Assembly (NCBI RefSeq): GCF_963677715.1 | Contig: NZ_OY782495.1 | Coordinates: forward strand, 1,302,001-1,366,000 | Length of the DNA stretch: 64,000 nt | Direction: 5' to 3' | Origin: an uncultured Bacteroides sp. | GTDB taxonomy: Bacteria; Bacteroidota; Bacteroidia; Bacteroidales; Bacteroidaceae | Part shown: positions 17,872 through 27,871 of the stretch, one piece after another | How the letters are laid out: each line of letters starts with the position of its first letter | Position numbering within the stretch: position 1 is the first letter of the stretch | Notes under the pieces: generated by a model | What the model saw: the letters and a program-made list of their open reading frames with translations, nothing else | Database searches by the model: none | Told to the model about the DNA's origin: nothing | Made by a program: the position numbers and the translations under genes

Positions 17872-18681
17872 TTATAGCAAGGAAGTCGGATCGAGATTTG
17901 CTGCTTCAATGTCCTTAAAGTAACGGTACGTGCCTACCTTCAGCTCAAAAGTGGCCGCATCGTCACAAACAATAATACCTTTCTGATGCATCTGTAATGC
18001 GCTGATAGTCCACATCTGCGAAATAGCACCCTCTACCGCATGATAAAGTGCACGTGCTTTGTTGTGCCCATTCACTATAATCAATACCTCTTTAGCCGAA
18101 AGCACTGTACCCACTCCTACTGTAAGAGATGTTTTAGGTACCTTGTTCACATCATCATCGAAAAAACGGGAATTGGCAATAATAGTATCAGTGGTCAACG
18201 TCTTCACACGTGTACGGGAAGAAAGAGAAGAACCCGGCTCATTGAACGCAATATGCCCATCGGGACCTATACCTCCAAGGAACAAGTCGACTCCGTCATA
18301 AGTTTCTATTTTAGCCTCATAATCAGCACATTCCGCCTCTAAATCGGCAGCATTACCATTCAGTATATTCACATTACCGGGTAATACGTCTACATGACTG
18401 AAAAAATTGTTCCACATAAACGAATAATAGCTTTCAGGATGCGACTGAGGCAAACCAACATATTCGTCCATATTGAACGTTACTACATGTTTAAACGATA
18501 CCAAGCCTTTTTTGTACAGGTCGATTAACTCTTTGTACATGCCCAACGGAGAAGAACCGGTGGGTAATCCAAGCACAAAAGGCTTTTCTACGGTAGGTTG
18601 AGCTTTATTGATGCGAGCAACCACATAGTTGGCCGCCCATTTAGAGATAGCCTGATAGTCAGGTTGAATAATAAGTCTCAT
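17872..18681 (-). CDS. nagB: Glucosamine-6-phosphate deaminase NagB
   Basis: NagB converts glucosamine-6-phosphate to fructose-6-phosphate and ammonia. The 269-residue length is normal. Visible motifs are [38 protein letters not shown] with the catalytic aspartate region, [20 protein letters not shown] with the proton-relay histidine, and the C-terminal [13 protein letters not shown]. It stands alone between the terminator and the flavodiiron gene on the same strand. Confidence 0.96.
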   Translation of the reverse strand: MRLIIQPDYQAISKWAANYVVARINKAQPTVEKPFVLGLPTGSSPLGMYKELIDLYKKGLVSFKHVVTFNMDEYVGLPQSHPESYYSFMWNNFFSHVDVLPGNVNILNGNAADLEAECADYEAKIETYDGVDLFLGGIGPDGHIAFNEPGSSLSSRTRVKTLTTDTIIANSRFFDDDVNKVPKTSLTVGVGTVLSAKEVLIIVNGHNKARALYHAVEGAISQMWTISALQMHQKGIIVCDDAATFELKVGTYRYFKDIEAANLDPTSLL

Positions 18682-18721
18682 ATCAGATTGTTTTTATTAA
18701 GTTAATAAATTGGGGGTTATT

Positions 18722-19933
18722 TTAGTCTTGACTTGTTTCTCTATCTTGCTTTAAGCGGTCGGCCATGGCCTTTCCCATATTCTCGCACTGCGAGTAAATA
18801 AGATCATCCATGGATATTTTCATATCTACCGGTTCACCTACAATCTCGAATTTGCTCTTTTCTGCAAATTCATTCATCCGCCTCAGCGCAGCACTCGACC
18901 AGCAGAAGGAGCCAAAATAACCAAGATAGCGATTTTTCATATCCCTCAGCAATATCTTAGGCAGCAAAGATCCTATCTCGGGATAAAGCTCATTGCAGTA
19001 AGTAGCACTTCCGATAATAAGCCCTTTGTACTTAAATATATCGGATATAATATATGAAGAATGGCTCTTATTTACATTGTGAAGTACGATATTCTTAATT
19101 CCTTGCGCAGATAATTCCAAAGCAATAGCCTCAGCCATTTGCTCTGTATTGCCATACATTGTGCCATAAACAATCACCACTCCCTCTTCACCTTCGTAGC
19201 GACTTAACCGATCGTATAAATCAATCACTTTACCCCTCTGCTCCGTCCATACAGGCCCATGCGTAGAGCAGATAGTGGTGATGTTCAAAGGGGCCAGTTT
19301 CTCCAATGCTTTCTGTACTGCCGAACCGTATTTGCCCACAATGTTGGAATAATATCGTATCATTTCTTCCCAGAATATATCCGTATTCATGCGTGTATCA
19401 ATGAATCCGCCGTCGAGCGTACCAAACGCACCGAATCCGTCGCCGGAGAATATAATGCCCTCCGTTTCATCAAAAGTCATCATCGTTTCGGGCCAATGCA
19501 CCATTGGTGTCAGGTAAAATCGAAGCTTATGGTAACCAAGATCCAAAGGATCAGCGTTCTTGATAAGAAGTTGTTCTCCGGTAATACCATAAAAGCCCTC
19601 AACCATGCCAAACGTTTGCTTGTTGCCCACAATGGTAATGTTCGGATAATACTGTTTAATTAAACTAAGAGAACCGGAATGGTCTGGTTCCATGTGGTTT
19701 ATGATGAGATAATCAATAGGGCGGTCGCCTATGACCGATCTTATTTTATGAAGAAACACTTCAAAATAGCAAATATCAACCGTATCGACTAAAGCGATTT
19801 TTTCATCATCTATCAGATAAGAGTTATACGACACCCCATAGGGCAAAGGCCAGAGCCCTTCAAAAAGAGCTTTTGTGCGATCGTTGACTCCTACGTAATG
19901 AACTTTTCCCTTTATCTTTGTCTTTTGTTCCAT
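18722..19933 (-). CDS. Flavodiiron protein (A-type flavoprotein)
   Basis: The 403-residue product has a metallo-beta-lactamase-like domain with the diiron ligand motif HMEPDHSGS (about residues 80-88) and later SGDGFGAFG and CSTHGPVW. A flavodoxin domain begins near VVIVYGTMYGNTEQMAEAIA (about residue 250). Such enzymes reduce O2 to water and/or NO to N2O and protect anaerobes. There is no C-terminal rubredoxin domain, so an external electron donor is needed. Substrate preference cannot be read from sequence. Confidence 0.93.
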   Translation of the reverse strand: MEQKTKIKGKVHYVGVNDRTKALFEGLWPLPYGVSYNSYLIDDEKIALVDTVDICYFEVFLHKIRSVIGDRPIDYLIINHMEPDHSGSLSLIKQYYPNITIVGNKQTFGMVEGFYGITGEQLLIKNADPLDLGYHKLRFYLTPMVHWPETMMTFDETEGIIFSGDGFGAFGTLDGGFIDTRMNTDIFWEEMIRYYSNIVGKYGSAVQKALEKLAPLNITTICSTHGPVWTEQRGKVIDLYDRLSRYEGEEGVVIVYGTMYGNTEQMAEAIALELSAQGIKNIVLHNVNKSHSSYIISDIFKYKGLIIGSATYCNELYPEIGSLLPKILLRDMKNRYLGYFGSFCWSSAALRRMNEFAEKSKFEIVGEPVDMKISMDDLIYSQCENMGKAMADRLKQDRETSQD

Positions 19934-19952
19934 ATATCTTCTTTTTATAAAG

Positions 19953-19960
19953 CAAAAATA
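19953..19960 (-). promoter_or_regulatory. -7 element of the flavodiiron gene
   Basis: The minus strand reads TATTTTTG, matching TAnnTTTG, 20 bp upstream of the start codon. Confidence 0.5.
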
Positions 19961-19972
19961 ATCCTTTTTTTC

Positions 19973-20899
19973 TTAATCTGTATACAGCTTACCCTGATAA
20001 GCACCTTTTTCTACCATTCTTTTTTGTATGCGATCAGTAAACTCATAGTTCTTCAATCCCCAATCCGGTGCTATCAGCAACTCCTTGGGAGATTGTGACA
20101 CAAATCGCTCGAGTACAATATCGGGACGAAGATGTTGTATATAATCTATCACTAAATCAATATATTCATCTACTTCAAACAAATGAAAATGATCCGGATG
20201 CATGGCGTATTCGCGCGCCATGGCCGTACCGCATATCAACTGTAATTGGTGTATCTTTAACGTATCCAGGGGTAAACACGAAATAGCCGCTGCCTGAGCA
20301 ATGATTTCTTCGGTTGTTTCTCCCGGCAATCCTAAGATAACATGTCCTCCGGTTAAAATACCACATGCCACAGTGCGTTCTATAGCATCTACCGTATCAG
20401 CAAAAGTATGTCCCCGATTAATACGCTCCAAGGTATTGTCATTGGTACTTTCTATGCCATACTCAACCAATAAAAAGTGCTGTTTGTTCAATTCTTTAAG
20501 GTAGTGCAACAACTCATCGGGCATACAGTCGGGACGCGTACCAATCACTAAACCGACTACCCCAGCCACGCTCAGGGCTTCTTCGTACTTGCGTTTCAGT
20601 CCGTCAAGCTCTGCATACGTATTGGTATATGCCTGAAAATAGGCCAAATAATTCATTTCCGGATACTTACGAGAAAAGAAACGCTTCCCTTCTTCCAATT
20701 GCGCAGTAACCGATTTTTCCGTTTTGCAGTAATCGGGATTAAACGTCTGATTGTTGCAATACGTGCATCCTCCATTGCCTTTTGTGCCATCGCGGTTGGG
20801 ACAAGTAAAGCCGGCATTTAAAGAAATTTTTTGCACCTTGCCTGAAAAATAACGCTTCAGAAGAGTTGGAAATTCATTATATAGAGGGCTTTGAATCAT
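19973..20899 (-). CDS. YhcC-type radical SAM protein (TIGR01212 family)
   Basis: This 308-residue radical SAM protein has the cluster-binding region CPNRDGTKGNGGCTYC near the N-terminus, with the long spacing typical of the TIGR01212/YhcC group, not CxxxCxxC. GLVIGTRPDCMPDELLHYL and GGHVILGLPGETTEEIIAQA support the radical SAM/Elp3-like barrel. The biochemical role is unknown. The gene is divergent from dpp4, with which it shares a short promoter region. Confidence 0.9.
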   Translation of the reverse strand: MIQSPLYNEFPTLLKRYFSGKVQKISLNAGFTCPNRDGTKGNGGCTYCNNQTFNPDYCKTEKSVTAQLEEGKRFFSRKYPEMNYLAYFQAYTNTYAELDGLKRKYEEALSVAGVVGLVIGTRPDCMPDELLHYLKELNKQHFLLVEYGIESTNDNTLERINRGHTFADTVDAIERTVACGILTGGHVILGLPGETTEEIIAQAAAISCLPLDTLKIHQLQLICGTAMAREYAMHPDHFHLFEVDEYIDLVIDYIQHLRPDIVLERFVSQSPKELLIAPDWGLKNYEFTDRIQKRMVEKGAYQGKLYTD

Positions 20900-20919
20900 T
20901 ATTCAACTAATTTAAGCGG

Positions 20920-20958
20920 CAAATTTACGAATTTAGTTAGTACATTTTCTTATTTTTG
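20920..20958. promoter_or_regulatory. Divergent -7 elements, radical SAM gene and dpp4
   Basis: On the minus strand 20920-20927 reads TAAATTTG. On the plus strand 20951-20958 reads TATTTTTG. Both match TAnnTTTG, face outwards and are 23 bp apart. Confidence 0.55.
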
Positions 20959-20990
20959 CAGGATAAAGCGTAAATCAAAATTATAAAAAG

Positions 20991-23198
20991 ATGAAAAAAC
21001 TAAGCATACTCTTTCTATTTTGTCTAATTGGCATGACCAGTTTTGCACAAGGAGACAAAGCTCTTGATTTGAAAGAAATTGTATCCGGAAAGTTCCGTCC
21101 GGAAAGCATTCGGGAAGTTATCCCCATGACCGATGGCGATTATTACACTCAAATGAACACTGAAGGTACACAGATTATTAAATATTCCTTCAAAACAGGT
21201 CAGCAGGTGGAAGTTATCTTCGACGTGACCAAAGCCAGAGAATGTAACTTCAAGAAATTCGACGGATACACGTTCTCTCCCGACGGGAGCAAAATATTAA
21301 TCCGTACCGAAACACATCCTATCTACAGGCACTCATATACGGCTGTGCACTATTTATATACGATTAAGAGAAACCTCGTAGAGAAACTTTCGGATGGCGG
21401 CCCACAACGCTCGCCTGTATTTTCACCCGACGGCAACATGGTGGCTTTTGTGAGAGATAACAATATCTTTTTAGTGAAAATGCTCTATGGCAACAGTGAA
21501 TCTCAGGTTACGGAGGATGGAAAGATTAACGAAGTACTGAATGGCATCCCCGACTGGGTATACGAAGAAGAATTCAGCTTTACAAGGGCATTGGAGTTTA
21601 GTCCGGATAACACTTTATTGGCCTTCATTCGCTTTGATGAAACACAAGTACCCTCTTATACTTTTCCTCTTTTTGCCGGCGAGGCTCCACACTATGATGC
21701 CCTGGAAAGTTATCCGGGAGCTTACACTTATAAATACCCCAAAGCCGGAGAAAAAAACTCGAAAGTTTCTGTACTCACGTTCGACATAAAATCAAGAGTA
21801 ACCCGAAAAATAAAACTCCCTCTTGATAGCGACGGGTATATTCCCCGCATACGCTTCACGGAAGATCCCGATAAGCTGGCCATCATGACATTAAACCGCC
21901 TTCAAAATCGCTTTGATATGTATTTTGCCAATCCCCGATCTACAGTGAGTAAGTTGGTGTTACGCGATGAAAGCCCTTATTACATCGGCGAAGATATATT
22001 CGATAACATCATGTTTTATCCCGAAAACTTTAGCTTTATCAGCGAAAAGGACGGGTACTCACACCTCTACTGGTATACAATAGGTGGAAATCTGGTAAAG
22101 CAGGTTACCAAAGGCAATTACGAGGTTAAAAAGTTCCTTGGATGGGATGCCGCTTCTAACACCTTCTATTATGAGAGCAATGAAGAGAGTCCTTTACGAC
22201 AGGCGGTTTACAAAATAGACCACAAAGGCAAAAAGACAAAACTGTCCGAACAGGCAGGAACAAATACGGCTATATTCAGCACATCGATGAATTACTTTAT
22301 GAACACCTATTCGAGTTTACAAACCCCGACCATCATCACGCTGAATGACAATAACGGTAAAATGCTTAAAACACTGGTTACCAATGAGAAGCTAAAACAA
22401 ATGCTCGCTCAATATAACCTTCCGCAAAAAGAATTTTTCCGCTTTAAAACATCTCAGGGTACGGAGCTCAACGGTTGGATGATTAAGCCCACAAACTTCT
22501 CAGCTACTAAAAAATATCCGGTACTGATGTATCAGTACAGTGGCCCCGGAAGTCAGGAAGTTGTGGATAAATGGGATATAGGAGGCGATCGTGGCGGTAT
22601 TGGTTGGGATACTTACATGGCCAGCAAAGGATATCTGGTGGTTTGTGTAGATGGTCGGGGAACCGGCGGACGCGGAGCGGAATTTGCCAAGTGTACCTAT
22701 TTAAATCTTGGCGTAAAAGAAGCCCAAGACCAGGTAGAAACAGCCCAATATATGGCAAGCCAAACCTACGTTGATAAATCTCGCATCGGAATATGGGGAT
22801 GGAGCTTCGGAGGATACATGACCCTCATGAGTATGAGCGAAGGTACGCCCGTATTTAAAGCCGGAGTAGCTGTTGCGGCCGTAACCGATTGGAAGTATTA
22901 CGATACCATATATGCAGAACGCTTTATGCGCACCCCTCAGCAAAATGCTGAAGGATACAAAGCCGGATCGGCATTTACCCGCGCCGCCAACCTTAGTGGC
23001 AAGTTACTTCTGGTTCACGGTATGGCCGACGATAACGTACATTTCCAGAATTGTGCAGAATACAGCGAATGTCTGGTACAAGCCAACAAACAATTCGATA
23101 TGCAAATATACACTAACCGAAATCATGGGATTTCGGGAGGTAACACCCGCTTTCATCTATTTACGAGGTTAACGGATTTCTTTATTAATAATCTTTAA
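20991..23198 (+). CDS. Dipeptidyl peptidase IV, exported
   Basis: This 735-residue S9B serine peptidase removes X-Pro or X-Ala dipeptides from peptide N-termini. It has a signal peptide ending in SFAQG, a beta-propeller domain with the DWVYEEEF substrate-binding segment, and a C-terminal alpha/beta hydrolase domain. The nucleophile lies in GWSFGGYM (Ser about 605), the aspartate in HGMADDNVHF (about 680) and the histidine in NRNHGISGG (about 712). The length is usual for bacterial DPP4. It probably acts in the periplasm on peptide nutrients. lipA follows after 14 bp, so co-transcription is likely. Confidence 0.94.
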   Translation: MKKLSILFLFCLIGMTSFAQGDKALDLKEIVSGKFRPESIREVIPMTDGDYYTQMNTEGTQIIKYSFKTGQQVEVIFDVTKARECNFKKFDGYTFSPDGSKILIRTETHPIYRHSYTAVHYLYTIKRNLVEKLSDGGPQRSPVFSPDGNMVAFVRDNNIFLVKMLYGNSESQVTEDGKINEVLNGIPDWVYEEEFSFTRALEFSPDNTLLAFIRFDETQVPSYTFPLFAGEAPHYDALESYPGAYTYKYPKAGEKNSKVSVLTFDIKSRVTRKIKLPLDSDGYIPRIRFTEDPDKLAIMTLNRLQNRFDMYFANPRSTVSKLVLRDESPYYIGEDIFDNIMFYPENFSFISEKDGYSHLYWYTIGGNLVKQVTKGNYEVKKFLGWDAASNTFYYESNEESPLRQAVYKIDHKGKKTKLSEQAGTNTAIFSTSMNYFMNTYSSLQTPTIITLNDNNGKMLKTLVTNEKLKQMLAQYNLPQKEFFRFKTSQGTELNGWMIKPTNFSATKKYPVLMYQYSGPGSQEVVDKWDIGGDRGGIGWDTYMASKGYLVVCVDGRGTGGRGAEFAKCTYLNLGVKEAQDQVETAQYMASQTYVDKSRIGIWGWSFGGYMTLMSMSEGTPVFKAGVAVAAVTDWKYYDTIYAERFMRTPQQNAEGYKAGSAFTRAANLSGKLLLVHGMADDNVHFQNCAEYSECLVQANKQFDMQIYTNRNHGISGGNTRFHLFTRLTDFFINNL

Positions 23199-23212
23199 TT
23201 ATAGACCAAATT

Positions 23213-24076
23213 ATGGCAGACAGAATAAGAAAGCCTGAATGGCTTAAAATAAATATAGGTAGCAACGAACAATATACTAAGACAAAGCATATTGTAGACT
23301 CTCATCATCTGCACACAATATGCAGCAGCGGGCGTTGCCCCAATATGAGTGAGTGTTGGGGAAGAGGGACAGCAACCTTTATGATTGGAGGAGAAATATG
23401 CACCCGTAGTTGCAAGTTTTGTAATACGCTTACAGGGCGTCCCTTGCCGCTCGATGCACAAGAACCGCTGCATGTTGCAGAATCTATTGCATTAATGAAG
23501 CTGAAACATACGGTTATCACTTCAGTAGATCGGGACGATCTGCCCGATCAGGGTGCTGCGCATTGGGCTAAAACTATTTGCGAAATAAAACGTATCAATC
23601 CAGGCATCACCACAGAAGTGCTTATCCCTGACTTTCAGGGACATGTAGACTTGATTGATCAGATTATAGCTGCACATCCCGATATCATCTCTCACAACAT
23701 GGAAACAGTAAGAAGGCTCACCCCGCAGGTTCGGAGTGCCGCCAACTACGAAACCAGTCTAAAAGTAATCGGGCACATAGCAAAGAGCGGGCTCGTTGCC
23801 AAATCGGGTATCATGGTCGGATTAGGCGAAACAGCCGAAGAGGTGGAAGAATTGATGGATGACCTGCTTCGCGTAGGATGTAATATACTAACCATAGGCC
23901 AGTACCTGCAACCCACACATAAACATTATCCGGTTGCAAGATACATCACTCCGGCAGAATTTGCGACCTATAAGGAGATCGGACTTAACAAGGGGTTTAG
24001 GCAAGTAGAAAGTGCTCCGCTCGTTCGATCATCGTATCATGCTGAAAAGCACGTTCAATCCATTCAGAACAAATGA
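23213..24076 (+). CDS. lipA: Lipoyl synthase LipA
   Basis: LipA inserts two sulfur atoms into protein-bound octanoyl groups to give lipoate. The 287-residue product has both cluster motifs: the auxiliary cluster in CSSGRCPNMSECW and the radical SAM cluster in CTRSCKFCNT. TSVDRDDLPDQGA and the C-terminal VRSSYHAEKH are also typical. Confidence 0.96.
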   Translation: MADRIRKPEWLKINIGSNEQYTKTKHIVDSHHLHTICSSGRCPNMSECWGRGTATFMIGGEICTRSCKFCNTLTGRPLPLDAQEPLHVAESIALMKLKHTVITSVDRDDLPDQGAAHWAKTICEIKRINPGITTEVLIPDFQGHVDLIDQIIAAHPDIISHNMETVRRLTPQVRSAANYETSLKVIGHIAKSGLVAKSGIMVGLGETAEEVEELMDDLLRVGCNILTIGQYLQPTHKHYPVARYITPAEFATYKEIGLNKGFRQVESAPLVRSSYHAEKHVQSIQNK

Positions 24077-24139
24077 AAATTGTTTCAAAGAACTTAATTT
24101 GTTATCGGTTGTTTTTATTAAAAATGATAGAAAACAAAT

Positions 24140-25255
24140 ATGAGTCACAAGAATAGCCTTTCAGTTGCTTTCAATATGTCACTAGGATTTATTCCTGTTA
24201 TTATTTCCATGATACTATGCGAATTTATAGCTCAGAATATCGCTATATATATTGGTGCAGGCACTGGATTGGCTTATTCTTATTTTATTATGTATAGAAG
24301 TAAACTTAGAATTCAAAATTTTATTTTATACCTATCTACAGCTATATTACTCATTCTATCATTGGTAACACTCTTCCCTTTGAACTATTGTCCAAAGGGA
24401 AATCTCCCCATCACGCTGGAAATGAGTATTATTATCCCTCTGTTTATCCTTTTCCTGCACAAAAGAAGGTTTATCAATTTCTTCTTAAAAAGAAAGGACG
24501 CTTGTGATAAACAAAATTTTGTACAAAGTGCGGAGACAACTATTGTATCAGTACGAGTAGCACTTATCTTTGCCGCTATACATTTTACAATAATCGCCCT
24601 CAATATTTTAATAGCCTACCCGCTTTGGCCAACCTCTTTCTTCTTTCTGCTGCATGTAGGATCTCCCTTAGTCTTTATAGTGAGTATCCTATTCAACCAG
24701 TTAGGCATTAATTACTTTAATACCATAATGTCCAATCTTGAACATGTTCCTATTGTAAATGAAAAAGGAGATGTCATAGGTAAGAGCCTGAAGATAGAAG
24801 CAACAAAATATAAAAACGCATACATTAATCCGGTTATACGTATTGCCTTAGCAAGTCATAACATGCTTTTCTTATGCAATCGCTCACAAGATTGTATCTT
24901 AGACAAAGGCAGAATAGATATTCCACTGGAGTGCTACCTACGATATGATGAAACATTAGAGGAAGGTGTGGAACGACTCATTAAGCATGTTTTTCCGACA
25001 ACAGAGATTGTACCTTCGTTTAGCATCACATACCATTTTGAAAACAGCATTACGAATCGGTTAATCTATTTATTCGTAGCTAACATAGAAAATGATGCTA
25101 TTCTGTGCGATAAGCGATTTAAAAATGGCAAGCTGTGGACGTTTCAACAGATACAGCAAAATATGACAGGAAATTATTTCTGTGAATGCTTAAAACTTGA
25201 GTATGACCACTTGAAAGAGATTATTTATATAAAAGGAAAATACAAGGAATCTTAG
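24140..25255 (+). CDS. Multipass membrane protein with Nudix-like C-terminal domain
   Basis: The 371-residue protein is not confidently recognised. Residues 1 to about 205 hold roughly six hydrophobic segments, for example VALIFAAIHFTIIALNILIA. Residues about 218-371 look like a soluble Nudix-fold domain: VPIVNEKGDVIGKSLKIEA resembles the opening strand of such domains, and DETLEEGVERLIKHVFPTTE falls where a Nudix box would be. The box is degenerate, lacking the REUxEE core, so hydrolase activity is doubtful. A sensory or binding role is possible. The 3' end overlaps the convergent methyltransferase gene by 35 bp. Confidence 0.6.
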   Translation: MSHKNSLSVAFNMSLGFIPVIISMILCEFIAQNIAIYIGAGTGLAYSYFIMYRSKLRIQNFILYLSTAILLILSLVTLFPLNYCPKGNLPITLEMSIIIPLFILFLHKRRFINFFLKRKDACDKQNFVQSAETTIVSVRVALIFAAIHFTIIALNILIAYPLWPTSFFFLLHVGSPLVFIVSILFNQLGINYFNTIMSNLEHVPIVNEKGDVIGKSLKIEATKYKNAYINPVIRIALASHNMLFLCNRSQDCILDKGRIDIPLECYLRYDETLEEGVERLIKHVFPTTEIVPSFSITYHFENSITNRLIYLFVANIENDAILCDKRFKNGKLWTFQQIQQNMTGNYFCECLKLEYDHLKEIIYIKGKYKES

Positions 25256-25925
25256 ACAACTCAGGGATCTTTCCTCTCCAATCGTGCAACGTACGACTTT
25301 TTATGTATTCCCCCTCACACGTTAAGTTTGCTGCTATACACAACTTGGTTTGCGGACGGCAATTAGTTAAAATATCCTCTATCATCTTGGCATTACGATA
25401 AGGCGTTTCTATAAATAGTTGAGTTTGATTCTCTGCGTAAACCCGTTGCTCAAGAAATTTAAGTTTCTTTGCGCGTTCGCCCGATTCGATAGGAAGATAA
25501 CCGTGAAAGGCAAAACTTTGCCCGTTAAATCCGGAACCCATAACAGAAAGTATAATAGAAGAAGGACCGACCAGAGGTACGACTTTCAGATTCTTACGCT
25601 GAGCTATAGCAACAACATCGGCACCGGGATCGGCCACCGCCGGACATCCGGCTTCAGAGATAACGCCCATAGATTGCCCCTCCAATAAAGGTTGCAAATA
25701 ACCTGATATGCTCTCGGGAGAAGTATGTTTGTTGAGCGAATAAAAAAATAACGAATCGATATTGATATTAGGATCTACCTTTTTTAAGAATCGGCGGGCA
25801 GAGCGTACGTCTTCTACAATAAAATGCTTAATCTCCATGATGAGACTTTTATTATAAGAAGGCAAAACTGTATCGAGGGGTGTATCGCCCAAAGTGACCG
25901 GCAATAAGTAAAGAGCAACTTCCAT
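25221..25925 (-). CDS. RsmI-like SAM-dependent methyltransferase
   Basis: This 234-residue protein belongs to the tetrapyrrole methylase fold. It has GVISEAGCPAVADPGADVV and VVPLVGPSSIILSVMGSGFNGQSFAFHGYLP, the pattern of RsmI (16S rRNA C1402 2'-O-methyltransferase) and its shorter relatives. It is shorter than full RsmI and lacks the canonical GNLGD start, having LLPVTLGDTPLD instead. The target RNA is therefore uncertain. Its stop lies inside the 3' end of the opposite-strand membrane gene. Confidence 0.82.
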   Translation of the reverse strand: MEVALYLLPVTLGDTPLDTVLPSYNKSLIMEIKHFIVEDVRSARRFLKKVDPNINIDSLFFYSLNKHTSPESISGYLQPLLEGQSMGVISEAGCPAVADPGADVVAIAQRKNLKVVPLVGPSSIILSVMGSGFNGQSFAFHGYLPIESGERAKKLKFLEQRVYAENQTQLFIETPYRNAKMIEDILTNCRPQTKLCIAANLTCEGEYIKSRTLHDWRGKIPELSKIPCIFLLYK

Positions 25926-25945
25926 TTCAATTACAAATTAAACTT

Positions 25946-26953
25946 TTAAACGTTGTAGTTCGATTCAGACAGCATACGATTATAATCTGTCATCTGCAGC
26001 AAATCGTGTAAGGTAACTTTTTTATGATGCTTCATATAAGAAGTAACGATCTGGGCTCCCATCCAAATGCCCAACAAAGAGGGCGATTCATGGCCATAAA
26101 AGGCGGTAAAAGGAGCCGATTTGGTATATTCTCTGATTAACATCGGATCGGTAGCCTGCAAATGACCGTTATTAAGCATATACTCCCATATTTTCTTCCT
26201 GTTCTCCTTACACCATTTCTTTTCTGCTTCGGTATAACTCAACATGTCTTCGGGAGAATGGTATTCTAAAATCTGCTCAACGATATAATTAATTTTGCCG
26301 TAATGAAGCATTACATCAAGCAACGTACGCTTGTCATTAGCAGGAATCGGATATTCGCTTAACAGATAAAAGATGAAGCAATCGGGCACAATGCGTTCAG
26401 GCGACATCGATCGGCATTGATAATCATAATAATACCGTTTATAAAGAGGATAATTTTCGCCCATGTACTTATCTAAACTGAATCCCAGGAGGCTATCACC
26501 AACAACAATGGATTCATTGAGAGCAGATATCTGAGCATAAATTCTGGGAACCTTTATTTCCGGGACTTCCTTTTTTAGTTTCCTGAACCCTTTTGTCAGG
26601 CCACGTTCCACTTTATTCAAATTGGGAAACCGGGTTTCTACATCCGACATCAGAGAAAGCAATGTAGAATCAGAATAAAAAGCTTTCAACTTTTGCGTAA
26701 TATGATCATCATCAACGCTACCAATAGCAAGCACATTCTCTATGAGCATTTTAGTGGCTTGCATATTCTCCGTATTCATTTTTTGCAAAGCCGATAAACT
26801 ATTGAACTTAACATATTCATTCAACAGTTTATCGTAACGAATCACGGAGATGTGTTCATCCTCTATTCGCTCCTTTGGTTTGTCGCTATTCACTTTGCAT
26901 GAAGTGGCAAACAATGCGATAAGAAAAAGGAAAAATAATCCGCGCTGTTTCAT
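25946..26953 (-). CDS. GldB-like lipoprotein
   Basis: This 335-residue protein has a lipoprotein signal with FATSC at Cys19. The body matches the gliding-motility GldB family: ISVIRYDKLLNEY, YMGENYPLYKRYYYDYQCRSM region and CFIFYLLSEYPIP. Homologues occur widely in non-gliding Bacteroidetes, so the name does not imply motility; an envelope role is likely. It lies between the RsmI-like gene and fabI on the same strand. Confidence 0.82.
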   Translation of the reverse strand: MKQRGLFFLFLIALFATSCKVNSDKPKERIEDEHISVIRYDKLLNEYVKFNSLSALQKMNTENMQATKMLIENVLAIGSVDDDHITQKLKAFYSDSTLLSLMSDVETRFPNLNKVERGLTKGFRKLKKEVPEIKVPRIYAQISALNESIVVGDSLLGFSLDKYMGENYPLYKRYYYDYQCRSMSPERIVPDCFIFYLLSEYPIPANDKRTLLDVMLHYGKINYIVEQILEYHSPEDMLSYTEAEKKWCKENRKKIWEYMLNNGHLQATDPMLIREYTKSAPFTAFYGHESPSLLGIWMGAQIVTSYMKHHKKVTLHDLLQMTDYNRMLSESNYNV

Positions 26954-27013
26954 TCCTTACCAAAGTAAAGAATGAAACCCGCAGAAAAAAAGTCAGTTCC
27001 TATTTCAGTTTGC

Positions 27014-27871
27014 TTATCCATAAATAAAATGTCCGCTTTCGTCTTTGAACTCTTCAATACCTTTTTCATAAGCCGACATTGCACGAAGACTCATACCGAC
27101 ACTTGAAAAGCCACCATCGTGATATAGATTCTGCATGGTAACCTTACGGGTCAGATCAGAAAACATAACGATGCAATAATCAGCACATTCATCGGCCGTA
27201 GCATTACCCAACGGCGACATGCGATCGGCAAAATCAAAAAGCTTATCCATTCCTTTCACCCCTGACCCGGCGGTAGTCATTGTAGGTGATTGAGAAATTG
27301 TATTCACACGTATATTATGTTCACGACCATAAATATAGCCGAAGCTACGGGCAATTGATTCCAACAAAGCTTTTGCGTCCGCCATATCGTTATATCCGAA
27401 AAAGGTACGTTGGGCAGCAACATAGCTCAATGCCAGAATAGAACCATATTCGGCTATCGCATTTTGTTTTTTTGCTACTTGAATCATTTTATGAAATGAC
27501 ACGGCAGAAATATCAAGCGTCTTATCAAGCATTTCGTAATCAAGATCGTCATAAGTACGTCTTTTACGTACATTAGGAGACATTCCGATGGAATGTAACA
27601 CAAAATCTATCTGACCGCCAAGCACCTCTGTGGAACGTTTAAACACATTCTCCAAATCTTCAACACTAGTGGCATCAGCCGGAATAACTTCGCAGTTTAA
27701 TTTTTCGGATAAAGCTGAAACTTCTCCCATGCGAACAGCAATAGGAGTATTTGATAATGTAATAGTTGCACCTTCTTCAACAGCCCTTTCGGCTACTTTC
27801 CAAGCGATGGATTGTTCATTCAACGCACCGAAAATAATTCCTTTTTTTCCTTTCAACAAATTGTAACTCAT
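27014..27871 (-). CDS. fabI: Enoyl-ACP reductase FabI
   Basis: FabI performs the last reduction in each fatty acid elongation cycle using NAD(P)H. The 285-residue product has the nucleotide-binding start GKKGIIFGALNEQSIAWKVA, FVLHSIGMSPN, the catalytic YNDMADAK (Tyr-x6-Lys) and SQSPTMTTAGSGVKG. A -7-like TATCTTTA on the minus strand lies at 27898-27905. The position upstream of the GldB-like gene suggests a shared transcript. Confidence 0.95.
   Translation of the reverse strand: MSYNLLKGKKGIIFGALNEQSIAWKVAERAVEEGATITLSNTPIAVRMGEVSALSEKLNCEVIPADATSVEDLENVFKRSTEVLGGQIDFVLHSIGMSPNVRKRRTYDDLDYEMLDKTLDISAVSFHKMIQVAKKQNAIAEYGSILALSYVAAQRTFFGYNDMADAKALLESIARSFGYIYGREHNIRVNTISQSPTMTTAGSGVKGMDKLFDFADRMSPLGNATADECADYCIVMFSDLTRKVTMQNLYHDGGFSSVGMSLRAMSAYEKGIEEFKDESGHFIYG

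Noticed and set aside
25946-26953. Gliding motility system
   Set aside because: Only a GldB-like lipoprotein is present; homologues are widespread in non-gliding Bacteroidetes and no other gld gene is here.
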